IMG/VR virus record: IMGVR_UViG_3300034375_001773
Span: 1 to 30,219 of that record
Direction: 5' to 3' (one strand)
DNA from: a virus
Length of the DNA: 30,219 nt
Below are positions 8,074 through 15,598 of this stretch, piece after piece. Position 1 is the first letter of the stretch. Each line of letters opens with the position of its first letter. The position numbers were made by a program, and so were the translations under genes. The notes beneath the pieces are model-generated. The model was not told the origin of the DNA. It saw only the letters and a list, made by a program, of their open reading frames with translations, and did not search any database.

Positions 8074-10977
8074 ATGGCAGGTTTTATGTCAGGGTTCGGC
8101 ACTACGCTAGCCCAACTAATCGAAGAAGATCGTAAGTATTACCGTGATGCTGCAGCTAAACGCCGTGACTACATTCAGACATACGGTACTCGTGCTGTAA
8201 TGGAGCGTGAAGATAAAGCTAATGCAGCGCTGGGTGTAGCTAATACGCTTATGAACCGAGGCTTCTCTAAAGAGTATGTAACTAGCATCGCTGCCAACAA
8301 CGGTGTGCGTTCTATGGTTGAGTTTGCTGATCAAATCTCTAAGCGTACAGACTTAACAGAGAAAGACATTAAAGAGATTGAAGCTTCAGCTAAAGACTTT
8401 GTAAATGATAACCCAGACGAAGACCTATCAACTGTAGTTAAACGTGCTTATGGTCTATACAAGAGTACGAAAGACCCAGTTGCACGTAAGCGTAATATCT
8501 TTGGTGCTATGCTAGGGCTAGACGCTTCTATGATGGAAGATGATGTACTAAATGATATGTACATTGATGGCTATACAGGCTCAGACATCTATCGTATTAT
8601 GGGTAGTGCTGGACCTGGGGCAGGTAAGCCTATGGGTGTTAAGCTTCCACCTAAACCCTTTACCTTCAAGCAGAACAATGACTTTATCAACGTGAAAATG
8701 GTGCCTAGCTTGGAGTCATCTATAGCTCAAGAAAGGGCATATATCCTTCAAGAATCAGCTAACAATCAGAGTTCAGAGACAGCTAAAACCCTTGGAGCTA
8801 TGAAACTTAAATTAGATGCTATTGACGAGCTAATAAAAAACAATAAGTACTCTGAGGCTATGCAAACATACTTAGAGTCAGATAACCTACTATATAGATC
8901 GTCTTTTGCAGCGTCACTACAGCAGTTTGATGAGTTTTATGCTGGGTCAGTATCACGTAACCCTCTACTGACTGACTCATTTAAAACTACATACCTTACA
9001 CAAATAGGTGACATTAAAGACGATGAAGCTGCAGCAGCAGGTACAACTGAGACAGCTGGAACTCAGGCTCCTGTTGTAACGACTGAAGTTAAACAGCCTC
9101 CTAAAAATGCTACTGTTACCGACACTGGCGTAATAAAGTTTGAAACTGTAGCGGATCGTGACGCAGCTGTTGAAGCTGGTACTATTCCCCTTAACGCTAG
9201 GGTAAAGGTCGGTGATGGGCCTATCGTTACATTCACTCCTCCTCCGTCTTACGAGCCAGTAGATACATCTATGACAGACACCTCATCTCTTGAAGGTGTA
9301 GCTGATGCTTCTGGTGTAAGTGTAGCTGAATTAATTGAACCTAAGCCAGAGCTTACTGTAGAAGAGCGTGTACAAGCTAAGCGAGATGCAGCACAAGGTG
9401 TGATTGACGCTGTTGATAGTAACGTATCTAGCTTTACCCAGCGCTTAGATCAAGGGTTTGCTTCAGGTGCAATGACTACAAACGCATACGGTAACACTAT
9501 ACTTGGTGGTGTTGCTCAAACAGTAGGGGCTAATGATCTGGCTGACTTCTTCTATACTCAGGCAGTTAAGTCTGAAGACGGAGCAGAAACTACTGAAGGT
9601 CTAATACCTGCAATCAACAACTTGTTAGATGAGTTTGGTGTACCAGACTATTCAGAGACAGATGATCCTCAAGTAGCACTAGATAAAGCAGTAGAGTTTG
9701 TACTCAGTGCTATCCCACAAAACAGTGAAATACCTAAACGTTCAAGTTGGACTCCTACTTCTCAGCCTGCAGATGAAAATGGTAGACTGCTTAGAACAGA
9801 TGATATTTTATTTGATACGTTAGTGTATGACAGGCAAAATGAGCCTTATCCAGATTCATCTTACATAGATGATGGATACACTCAAGAGCAACTTGATCGT
9901 GTGAAGAAAGAAGTTGATGCAGCCTTTAAAGGTTCTGACTTAGACGCTGCACTTGACAGAGCACCAGAGCATATTGAGAAGCTAGGCTCTCAAGCTACGG
10001 ATGCTTGGCGTAAACTTACAGCGGCAGTAAAAGACTTTAGTTTATCTGATGTGTCTTTGACTACAGCTGATGAAGACAATCCTACGCTTAAAATTATTGA
10101 GAGCTTAGGTGTTGTATCAGAAACGGAAGAGGATGTAGAAGAATATGCAAATGTATTTACTCGTGCATCTGATACACCTGCTTATAAGAGACTACAAGAG
10201 ATAATCTCAGATCGTACTAATGTACCTAAAAGAAAAGCTAAGAAAGTAGTTGAGCAAGTACAAGAGCTAGAAATTGATAATGCTATGGCTGGCTATGTAC
10301 AAAAGATGGATTTGATGGGGGCTACACCTTCACGAGAAGATATTGAAAACTTAAAGACTATACTAGAGCTAGAGCAGCTAATAGACACTGAGACACAAGA
10401 ACTATATCGTGGTCCTATTAGTGGTAAAACTCTTGTTGAAAAACTAGACGATTTAGTTAATCCAGCCATAGACTTCGTTAGAGGTAAGAACGCAGAGGCA
10501 TTTAGAAAAGCAGAAGCAAGACGTGGACGTGGTATACTAGAGAGAGACTCTGTTAATGTTGAGGACTCTCCAAGTCTATCGTTCTTAGCTGCTGAGAATG
10601 AACCTGATGCACAGACTAGAACAAGAGCACCACTAGGTGATACTCGTACTGATCCTGATGCAACTCTACCTACAAGTATGGTAGTAGAACAAATGACTAC
10701 TCGTGGCAAGAGAGCTACACCATCTGGATTAATGTCACCACCAAGTAGCGGTGCTGCACCTAAGTTAGGACAAGCTGAGTTTGGTGATTTGATTGATCGT
10801 GTACACGGCTCATCTAAAGCTGCTGAAGCTTTCAACAACAAAGTGTCGTCAGGTAAAGTAACAGCTGCTGATGTAACACGCTTGATTAAAGCTACACGTA
10901 AACTACCTAAAACATCATCAAGAGGAAGACTACTAGAATCCCTATTCGACTTACGTGACGCACTGAATAAACGATAA
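8074..10977 (+). CDS. Large internal virion protein (967 aa)
   Basis: No catalytic motif is visible. Residues about 1-320 are helical and charged. About 322-405 is a Thr/Pro-rich linker that contains a small segment with VADRDAAVEAGTIP (about 356-380) resembling a short beta domain. About 440-830 is again helical. About 860-900 is a Ser/Pro/Thr-rich linker containing SGLMSPPSSG. The last 60 residues are basic and helical, ending LFDLRDALNKR. Gene order next to a transglycosylase-like gene and another giant protein matches the ejection-protein sets of short-tailed phages. The ATG follows AAAGG with an 8-base spacer that begins in the last codons of the previous gene. Confidence 0.6.
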   Translation: MAGFMSGFGTTLAQLIEEDRKYYRDAAAKRRDYIQTYGTRAVMEREDKANAALGVANTLMNRGFSKEYVTSIAANNGVRSMVEFADQISKRTDLTEKDIKEIEASAKDFVNDNPDEDLSTVVKRAYGLYKSTKDPVARKRNIFGAMLGLDASMMEDDVLNDMYIDGYTGSDIYRIMGSAGPGAGKPMGVKLPPKPFTFKQNNDFINVKMVPSLESSIAQERAYILQESANNQSSETAKTLGAMKLKLDAIDELIKNNKYSEAMQTYLESDNLLYRSSFAASLQQFDEFYAGSVSRNPLLTDSFKTTYLTQIGDIKDDEAAAAGTTETAGTQAPVVTTEVKQPPKNATVTDTGVIKFETVADRDAAVEAGTIPLNARVKVGDGPIVTFTPPPSYEPVDTSMTDTSSLEGVADASGVSVAELIEPKPELTVEERVQAKRDAAQGVIDAVDSNVSSFTQRLDQGFASGAMTTNAYGNTILGGVAQTVGANDLADFFYTQAVKSEDGAETTEGLIPAINNLLDEFGVPDYSETDDPQVALDKAVEFVLSAIPQNSEIPKRSSWTPTSQPADENGRLLRTDDILFDTLVYDRQNEPYPDSSYIDDGYTQEQLDRVKKEVDAAFKGSDLDAALDRAPEHIEKLGSQATDAWRKLTAAVKDFSLSDVSLTTADEDNPTLKIIESLGVVSETEEDVEEYANVFTRASDTPAYKRLQEIISDRTNVPKRKAKKVVEQVQELEIDNAMAGYVQKMDLMGATPSREDIENLKTILELEQLIDTETQELYRGPISGKTLVEKLDDLVNPAIDFVRGKNAEAFRKAEARRGRGILERDSVNVEDSPSLSFLAAENEPDAQTRTRAPLGDTRTDPDATLPTSMVVEQMTTRGKRATPSGLMSPPSSGAAPKLGQAEFGDLIDRVHGSSKAAEAFNNKVSSGKVTAADVTRLIKATRKLPKTSSRGRLLESLFDLRDALNKR

Positions 10978-10988
10978 GGCTAAGCACT

Positions 10989-13900
10989 ATGTCTAAATAT
11001 GATAGCTACTTTGGTCAACCTGTACAGGCAGAGTCCAAGTACGACAGCTACTTTGGTAGTCCTGTATCTTCGGACCGTCCGAACATAGAAGATCAGACTG
11101 AAGGAGCCTTTACTCCAAGAGGTGTGCGTGACCTTACACGTGATGATGTATTCAATCGTTATGCTGGGTATATGGACTCTCACTTTGGTATGAATGAGGA
11201 CGACTACTCACGTCAAGAGATTGCTGATGCATATGTTAACCATATGCGTAAGTTTAACTTTGGTCAGTCTGTAACTACCCTAGAAGAACTAGCGTACATC
11301 AACAAGGTTAAAGGCTTAGATGATGAACGTCTGAAAGCTAAGCAACTAGCTGAGGCACGTGCTGCTTACGATACGTTTGACTCTATGAAGGGTGCCTTTG
11401 CTGACGGTACAACTGCTTGGGAAAAACTAGATGCAGTAGGTGACTACGGACGTGCACTTATTGTAGACCCAGTTAACCTTGTAGGTCTAGGCGTAGGTAA
11501 GCTAGTGTCAGGTGGTGCAACTAAAGCTGCAGCACAGGCAGCTAAGTATGCTGTACGTAAAGAAGCACAGAATGTAATCAAGAGTAAAGGTATTACTGAA
11601 GGTGCTCGTGCACAAGTTAAACAGCTTGAACGTGTAGCTGCTAACAAGATCATCAAAGAAGGTTCATTCAAGACAGCAGGCAAAGAGATTACCACTAATC
11701 AGATTGCTCGTAGAGAAGCACTAGGCGTAGGTGTAGTTGATGCTGTAGCTGGTGTAGGTATGGACGCTGTGTACCAGAACATTATGGATGATGTTGATCT
11801 ACAAGATGGCTACAATATGATGCAAGGCTCTATCGCCCTAGCAGGTGGTGCGCTGGGTATGGGCTTAGGTTATTCTTTTGCTCGTGGCTTCCAGATGGAT
11901 GAAGCTGATGTGTCCTCTCTTGGTGCTATCAAGTTCTTCCAAGCACAGGAACACTTAGCTAGAGCGCGTCAGCTTGCTGGGGATACATCACAGACTATTA
12001 AAGACTTAGATGTTAATGGCTTTGAAGCTAGTCTCCCAGGCTTCCGTGATATGGTAGAGACACTAAAGGACAAAGCTGCACGTGGTGAGCCTCTTCGTAT
12101 GGAAGCTGACAAAGGTTATCTACCTGATGAGCTAGCTTGGCAAGAGGCTTTCTTTGCTGGGGTGTCTAACGCACTAGCTGACAACGGTGTTAAGTACTGG
12201 GCTAAGCGTGGTCCTCAAGACGGCTTCCTTAACTGGATGTCTGACCTTATGAAAGCTATGCCTGATAATGTTAAGGACCAGCTGTCTGACATCTATGATG
12301 ATACACTAGGTGCTAACGTTGAGATATACAAAGGCAAGAAGCTGTTTGGTAATGAGGACGGAAAGTCTGCGCTTGATATGGTAGCTAGTGAAGTAAGTGA
12401 TGGCGCTAAGCTTATGAACTTTACAAGCCAAGCATCTAAGGTATTCACTAAGCTAAAAGAACTTAAACCTGATGCTGATGCAGACGAGCTTATCGAAGAG
12501 TTTATCCAAGTAGAAGCAGGAGCACCAGCACGTGCAGCTGTAAACAAGATCAAGTCGGGTGCTGACTATATGCAGCGTAACCTTATTCGTATGCTTGTTA
12601 CACACCCTGGTACTACTGCACTTAACTTGATTGGTTGGCAGACAGCTAGCACAATGCAAAGTATGGCTGACATTGTACGTGGTACTTTGTATGGTGGTGC
12701 CTCTGTGATTAACGCAGCTGTCTTGAACAAAGAAGGTGCAGCTAAGTTCGCTAAGAAAGCTGGGCTTATGTTCAGCCTACAGAAAGACAAGATGCGTAAC
12801 TTGCTAGACCCTAATATGACGTATGAAGCGTTTATGGATTTCCTAGCGTTTAACCCTGCAGCACAGAAAGATATGCTACGTTATATGGCTGGCGGTGTAG
12901 ACATTGAGCAGATGTCTCGTGATCTACAACTAGAAGAGTTCGCTGAGATAGCTAAGGATGCGCTGGGTAAGGATGCCATTAAAGATATTAGCCGTAGTAA
13001 GCTAGACAAAATAATGGATAAGATTCAGCTAGTCTATGGTGTTAAGCTGCAGGATATGGCTACTAAATCTCAGGAGTTTATGTACGCTATAGATAAGCAG
13101 ATGCGCTTGAAGTACGATATGACTTATGTAGACTTCTTGAATGACCCTAATATGTGGAAGCGTATGATGGGGGACGACTATGCAGAGATTGTAAGTACAG
13201 CTTCTCAAGATGCACTACGTAACGTGTTCTCTAAGAGCTATGCTGATTCTAAAACACCAGTAGGTACAATCGCTGGGTTTATTGAGAGCTTAAGTCGTCA
13301 GCCTATCATTGGCGCTATGGTTCCGTTTGGTCAGTTCTTCAACAACACTCTAGCTCATATGATGGATCATACAGGTATTAGTTTAGCTCACAAATACTGG
13401 GCAGGTACAACACGTGATCCTATGGAGCTTTTAACTAAAACCTCTATTGGTCTTAGCTCTATCGGTGTACTGTCTCAGTTTGAGAAAGAGAACCTAGATG
13501 CAGGCTTAGCTTGGTATGAAGAACGTGCATCAGATGGGTCTATCCGTAACCGTCTGTATGACTTCCCTTATATATTCTACAAAGCTATTGGACGTATGGG
13601 TGCTCACATTGAGAAGGATGGTACAGTACCTCGTGAATTGTTTGATGAAGTAGTAGTAACCTTTGGACCTGGTAACCTTACTCGTCAGCTAGACGACAAT
13701 ATGAAAGGTATGTATGACATTATCTCTGATGCTGTTACCGCCGAAGACCCTGAGTATGGTCAAGCCGTAGTCAAGCTTGTACAGAACACAACAGCTATGT
13801 ATGCATCAGGCTATACACGTTTCCTTGATCCAGTAAACCTCACTGCAAGTATGATGAAAGGTGAAGCTTACGTAGCACCTGATCGTAAGCAAGGCTCTGA

Positions 13901-14498
13901 GTGGGTAAACAAATCTGTACGCTACTCAGATGAACTACTGGAGTCTATCGGAGCTTACGTTAAGCCTGAGAAAAAGTATCAAGCTATTACTACAGAGGCT
14001 GATCAGGTTCCTATTGGTAAAGTGTTTGGTGTACGCTTCTCTCCTGCAACATCATCAGCTGAACGTGCATTCAACGAGGCTGGTATTGCTGATTGGAAGA
14101 CTAACATACGTACATCTATCCCTGAAGCACGTAACGATATGAACCGTATCATATCACCTATCTTAGAGTATGAGTTTGCTCTACTACTAGAAAAGCCTAA
14201 GTGGAAGTCAGGCACACCAGAAGAACGTAAACAGTACATCTACGACACTATCAATACAAGTAAGAAGTTTGTTAAGGAGATTTTAGCTAACAGCTTTGAC
14301 CCAGAGGATACACGTAGTCTGTTACTATATAAGCTGGGCGCTGGGGAGTACGCTAACAAGAGGCGCATACAGGAATACCAGAAAGAGTTTGGTCTAGATG
14401 AGGAAGAACTAACAGACCTAGAGCTACCACAGCTTCAACTCTTTGTAGGATACGTTGAGTTGATGGAAGAACTCAGGGACGAAAAGAGGGATGAATAA
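10989..14498 (+). CDS. Giant internal virion / ejection protein (1169 aa)
   Basis: This is the last gene of the late arm. Its first 29 residues are two tandem copies of SKYDSYFG.PV..(E/D). Small-residue, Gly/Ala-rich stretches at about 159-186 (VDPVNLVGLGVGKLVSGG), 280-301 (GSIALAGGALGMGLGYSF) and 538-554 (HPGTTALNLIGW) are amphipathic or membrane-seeking, while MVPFGQFFNNT at about 778 is a phrase I associate with large phage internal proteins. It has no lysozyme domain; that activity is probably supplied by the protein encoded at 6637-7476. A role in forming the conduit for DNA across the cell envelope is inferred from size and order. AAGG precedes the ATG by 9 bases. The stop codon overlaps the terminator. 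Confidence 0.65.
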   Translation: MSKYDSYFGQPVQAESKYDSYFGSPVSSDRPNIEDQTEGAFTPRGVRDLTRDDVFNRYAGYMDSHFGMNEDDYSRQEIADAYVNHMRKFNFGQSVTTLEELAYINKVKGLDDERLKAKQLAEARAAYDTFDSMKGAFADGTTAWEKLDAVGDYGRALIVDPVNLVGLGVGKLVSGGATKAAAQAAKYAVRKEAQNVIKSKGITEGARAQVKQLERVAANKIIKEGSFKTAGKEITTNQIARREALGVGVVDAVAGVGMDAVYQNIMDDVDLQDGYNMMQGSIALAGGALGMGLGYSFARGFQMDEADVSSLGAIKFFQAQEHLARARQLAGDTSQTIKDLDVNGFEASLPGFRDMVETLKDKAARGEPLRMEADKGYLPDELAWQEAFFAGVSNALADNGVKYWAKRGPQDGFLNWMSDLMKAMPDNVKDQLSDIYDDTLGANVEIYKGKKLFGNEDGKSALDMVASEVSDGAKLMNFTSQASKVFTKLKELKPDADADELIEEFIQVEAGAPARAAVNKIKSGADYMQRNLIRMLVTHPGTTALNLIGWQTASTMQSMADIVRGTLYGGASVINAAVLNKEGAAKFAKKAGLMFSLQKDKMRNLLDPNMTYEAFMDFLAFNPAAQKDMLRYMAGGVDIEQMSRDLQLEEFAEIAKDALGKDAIKDISRSKLDKIMDKIQLVYGVKLQDMATKSQEFMYAIDKQMRLKYDMTYVDFLNDPNMWKRMMGDDYAEIVSTASQDALRNVFSKSYADSKTPVGTIAGFIESLSRQPIIGAMVPFGQFFNNTLAHMMDHTGISLAHKYWAGTTRDPMELLTKTSIGLSSIGVLSQFEKENLDAGLAWYEERASDGSIRNRLYDFPYIFYKAIGRMGAHIEKDGTVPRELFDEVVVTFGPGNLTRQLDDNMKGMYDIISDAVTAEDPEYGQAVVKLVQNTTAMYASGYTRFLDPVNLTASMMKGEAYVAPDRKQGSEWVNKSVRYSDELLESIGAYVKPEKKYQAITTEADQVPIGKVFGVRFSPATSSAERAFNEAGIADWKTNIRTSIPEARNDMNRIISPILEYEFALLLEKPKWKSGTPEERKQYIYDTINTSKKFVKEILANSFDPEDTRSLLLYKLGAGEYANKRRIQEYQKEFGLDEEELTDLELPQLQLFVGYVELMEELRDEKRDE
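10992..11075 (+). repeat. Two tandem 14-codon units at N-terminus of the ejection protein
   Basis: Residues 2-15 and 16-29 are both SKYDSYFG followed by two residues of PV and an acidic end. The codons differ (for example AAATATGATAGC versus AAGTACGACAGC), so protein sequence rather than DNA is conserved. The second unit overlaps one copy of the 18-base palindromic repeat. Confidence 0.85.
11065..11082 (+). repeat. 18-base palindromic repeat, copy 1
   Basis: TATCTTCGGACCGTCCGA, with arms TTCGGAC and GTCCGAA around a single C. It lies inside the coding region of the 1169-residue protein (codons for SSDRP). Identical 18-mers are at 27773-27790 (minus strand) and 29880-29897. Confidence 0.9.
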
Positions 14499-14526
14499 AA
14501 AGAGGGGGGCTTAGTTGCCCCCCTTT
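14496..14526. terminator. Bidirectional intrinsic terminator between convergent arms
   Basis: The stem AGGGGGGC (14503-14510) pairs with GCCCCCCT (14517-14524) around the loop TTAGTT. On the plus strand it is followed by TTTCT. On the minus strand the same hairpin is followed by TCTTTTTATT, a better U-run. It lies between the stop of the last structural gene (14498) and the stop of the last minus-strand gene (14533), so it can end transcripts from both sides. Confidence 0.9.
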
Positions 14527-14532
14527 CTAGTT

Positions 14533-14742
14533 CTACTTAATGCCGTGTTTTGTAGCACAACTTCGTGCCCATAACGCAGCTTCTTTTAGAGCCTTAATAG
14601 CGTAATCCTTCTCATCAGCATTGTGTAGGTTATCATCTAAGTAATGTATTAAGTCAGACGCTGCATCGTCTAACCCTTGGATGAACTGCACACGCTTATG
14701 TTCAATGAAACGCTTAGCTTCTTCTTCTATACTAAATCCCAT
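14533..14742 (-). CDS. Small helical protein next to terminator, own promoter (69 aa)
   Basis: The product is two predicted helices: about residues 5-38 (EEEAKRFIEHKRVQFIQGLDDAASDLIHY) in two halves, then DEKDYAIKALKEAALWARSCATKHG at about 43-67, ending GIK. No family is certain. The second helix, with D.K...A...L.EA..WAR, faintly resembles the C-terminal helix of Acb2/Tad1-type hairpin proteins that sequester cyclic nucleotide signals, but the match is weak. It could equally be an unrelated phage small protein. The ATG follows GGAG by 5 bases. It is the last gene of the minus arm and is separated from its upstream neighbour by 62 bases holding a near-consensus promoter, so it can be expressed on its own. 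Confidence 0.65.
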   Translation of the reverse strand: MGFSIEEEAKRFIEHKRVQFIQGLDDAASDLIHYLDDNLHNADEKDYAIKALKEAALWARSCATKHGIK

Positions 14743-14772
14743 ACTAACTCCAGTGCTGGGGGATGTTCGTGT

Positions 14773-14801
14773 ATTCTACCATAAGTAAAACACACTGTCA
14801 A
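14773..14801 (-). promoter_or_regulatory. Sigma-70 promoter, TTGACA-17-TAGAAT
   Basis: On the minus strand TTGACA (14801-14796), a 17-base spacer and TAGAAT (14778-14773) point at the 69-residue gene starting at 14742. The expected transcript start is near 14766, giving a leader of about 24 bases with GGAG. It lies in one of the few true intergenic gaps of this arm. Confidence 0.8.
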
Positions 14802-14804
14802 CAC

Positions 14805-15032
14805 CTATTTGTGTGTTTCTACCCAGCGCTTTCGCATTCGATTGAGATACCAGATAGCTTTGTCGATGTCCTCTAAGCCATTCTTGTATTCGCATCGCCA
14901 CATATACTTTAATACGTTAGCTGCCTGTGGTGCTATAGCGCCTGACATATTCTCAGTCATAGCTTCTATAGCGTCAATGCATTCGATACCACTCTGGTTG
15001 TAGTGCACTGGTCTATTTACTGGATCGTTCAC
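14805..15032 (-). CDS. DUF3310 family phage protein (75 aa)
   Basis: DPVNRPVHYNQSGIECIDAIEAM at residues 3-25, NVLKYMWRCEYKNG at about 39-52 and DIDKAIWYLNRM at about 55-66 match the DUF3310 pattern (DPVN.P.HY ... E.IDAI ... KY..R...K .. D..KA.WYL). This family is widespread in phages, is sometimes labelled as a nucleotide kinase without good proof, and has no settled function. The start codon is GTG at 15032, supported by GCGGAG seven bases upstream inside the endonuclease VII gene, which it overlaps by 20 bases. The next in-frame methionine would remove the conserved N-terminal motif, so GTG is the better start. Confidence 0.85.
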   Translation of the reverse strand: MNDPVNRPVHYNQSGIECIDAIEAMTENMSGAIAPQAANVLKYMWRCEYKNGLEDIDKAIWYLNRMRKRWVETHK

Positions 15033-15417
15033 GTAGATACTCCGCTTGCTTGATTAACTTATCAGGGTCATCATTAGACTTACCCATACTGTGATTGCAT
15101 CCCTCGCATACATAACCCCTAAACTTCCCTGTAGCGTGATCGTGGTCTAAGCATAGAACTTCTGGTATATCTCCACAAGCCTGACACTTACCGTCTTTAG
15201 GTTTAGGGTGTAGCTTCTTTAATGTATTTACAAGCTTACCCATTTCGCTCATACAGCTTTTACACTGATTGCCATACACACGATAACCGCCTTTTTTAAA
15301 GTAGATAGTGCGAAACTTATGTTCAGGTTTTACCTCATTACATATGCTGCAGCACTTATGTGCTTCATCTATGTTAGGTTTATTTTCTACTTTTTCATTG
15401 AATAGATCAAGTTGCAT
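15013..15417 (-). CDS. Recombination endonuclease VII-like HNH nuclease (134 aa)
   Basis: LDHDHATGKFRGYVCEGCN at about 90-108, followed by MGKSNDDP and LIKQAEYL, is the signature of the endonuclease VII family (T4 gp49-like), which cleaves branched DNA such as Holliday junctions before packaging. H92, D93 and H94 belong to the His-Me finger site. C78, C81, C104 and C107 should hold a structural zinc, and a second CxxC pair set is present at C23, C26, C52 and C55, so an additional N-terminal zinc-binding module is likely. The start ATG has GGAG at 5 bases. It overlaps the upstream DUF1289 gene by 11 bases and has a candidate promoter of its own within that gene. Confidence 0.88.
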   Translation of the reverse strand: MQLDLFNEKVENKPNIDEAHKCCSICNEVKPEHKFRTIYFKKGGYRVYGNQCKSCMSEMGKLVNTLKKLHPKPKDGKCQACGDIPEVLCLDHDHATGKFRGYVCEGCNHSMGKSNDDPDKLIKQAEYLRERSSK

Positions 15418-15598
15418 CTTGTCTCCACTTTAACTCAAACAAGAGTTTCTGTTGCTCGTACTCTGACATTATACACCATTCTCGTATCTCGTCAAGAGTT
15501 CTTTTACACCCCACGCAAAAGCCATCATTGTCTATACGACAGACCTTCACGCAGGGTGATGGGACAGTACCCAGTTTCTTTGGCCTATTCCTACTCAC
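15407..15598 (-). CDS. DUF1289 family cysteine-motif protein (63 aa)
   Basis: SPCVKVC (residues 14-20), FC.GCKRTLDEI (27-38), W41 and an R/Q-rich end match DUF1289 (SPC...C ... C.GC.RT..EI..W), a family common in proteobacteria with four conserved cysteines, here C16, C20, C28 and C31, that probably bind a metal or iron-sulfur cluster. Function is unknown. It follows the ribonucleotide reductase and overlaps its end. The start is uncertain: I chose GTG at 15598 because it gives the usual family length, but no clear Shine-Dalgarno sequence precedes it. An ATG at 15646 would add 16 residues that overlap the reductase C-terminus. It may be translated by coupling to the reductase stop at 15591. 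Confidence 0.75.
   Translation of the reverse strand: MSRNRPKKLGTVPSPCVKVCRIDNDGFCVGCKRTLDEIREWCIMSEYEQQKLLFELKWRQDAT
15468..15495 (-). promoter_or_regulatory. Candidate sigma-70 promoter, TTGACG-16-TATAAT
   Basis: On the minus strand TTGACG (15495-15490), a 16-base spacer and a perfect TATAAT (15473-15468) lie inside the DUF1289 coding region. The predicted start, near 15461, is about 44 bases before the endonuclease VII ATG. Being within a gene and having a 16-base spacer, it is less certain than the other two. Confidence 0.6.

Noticed and set aside
10293-10841. 182-codon minus-strand ORF opposite the 967-residue virion protein
   Set aside because: Serine-rich product mirroring the codon pattern of the plus-strand gene, no Shine-Dalgarno, and in the middle of the opposite transcription unit.
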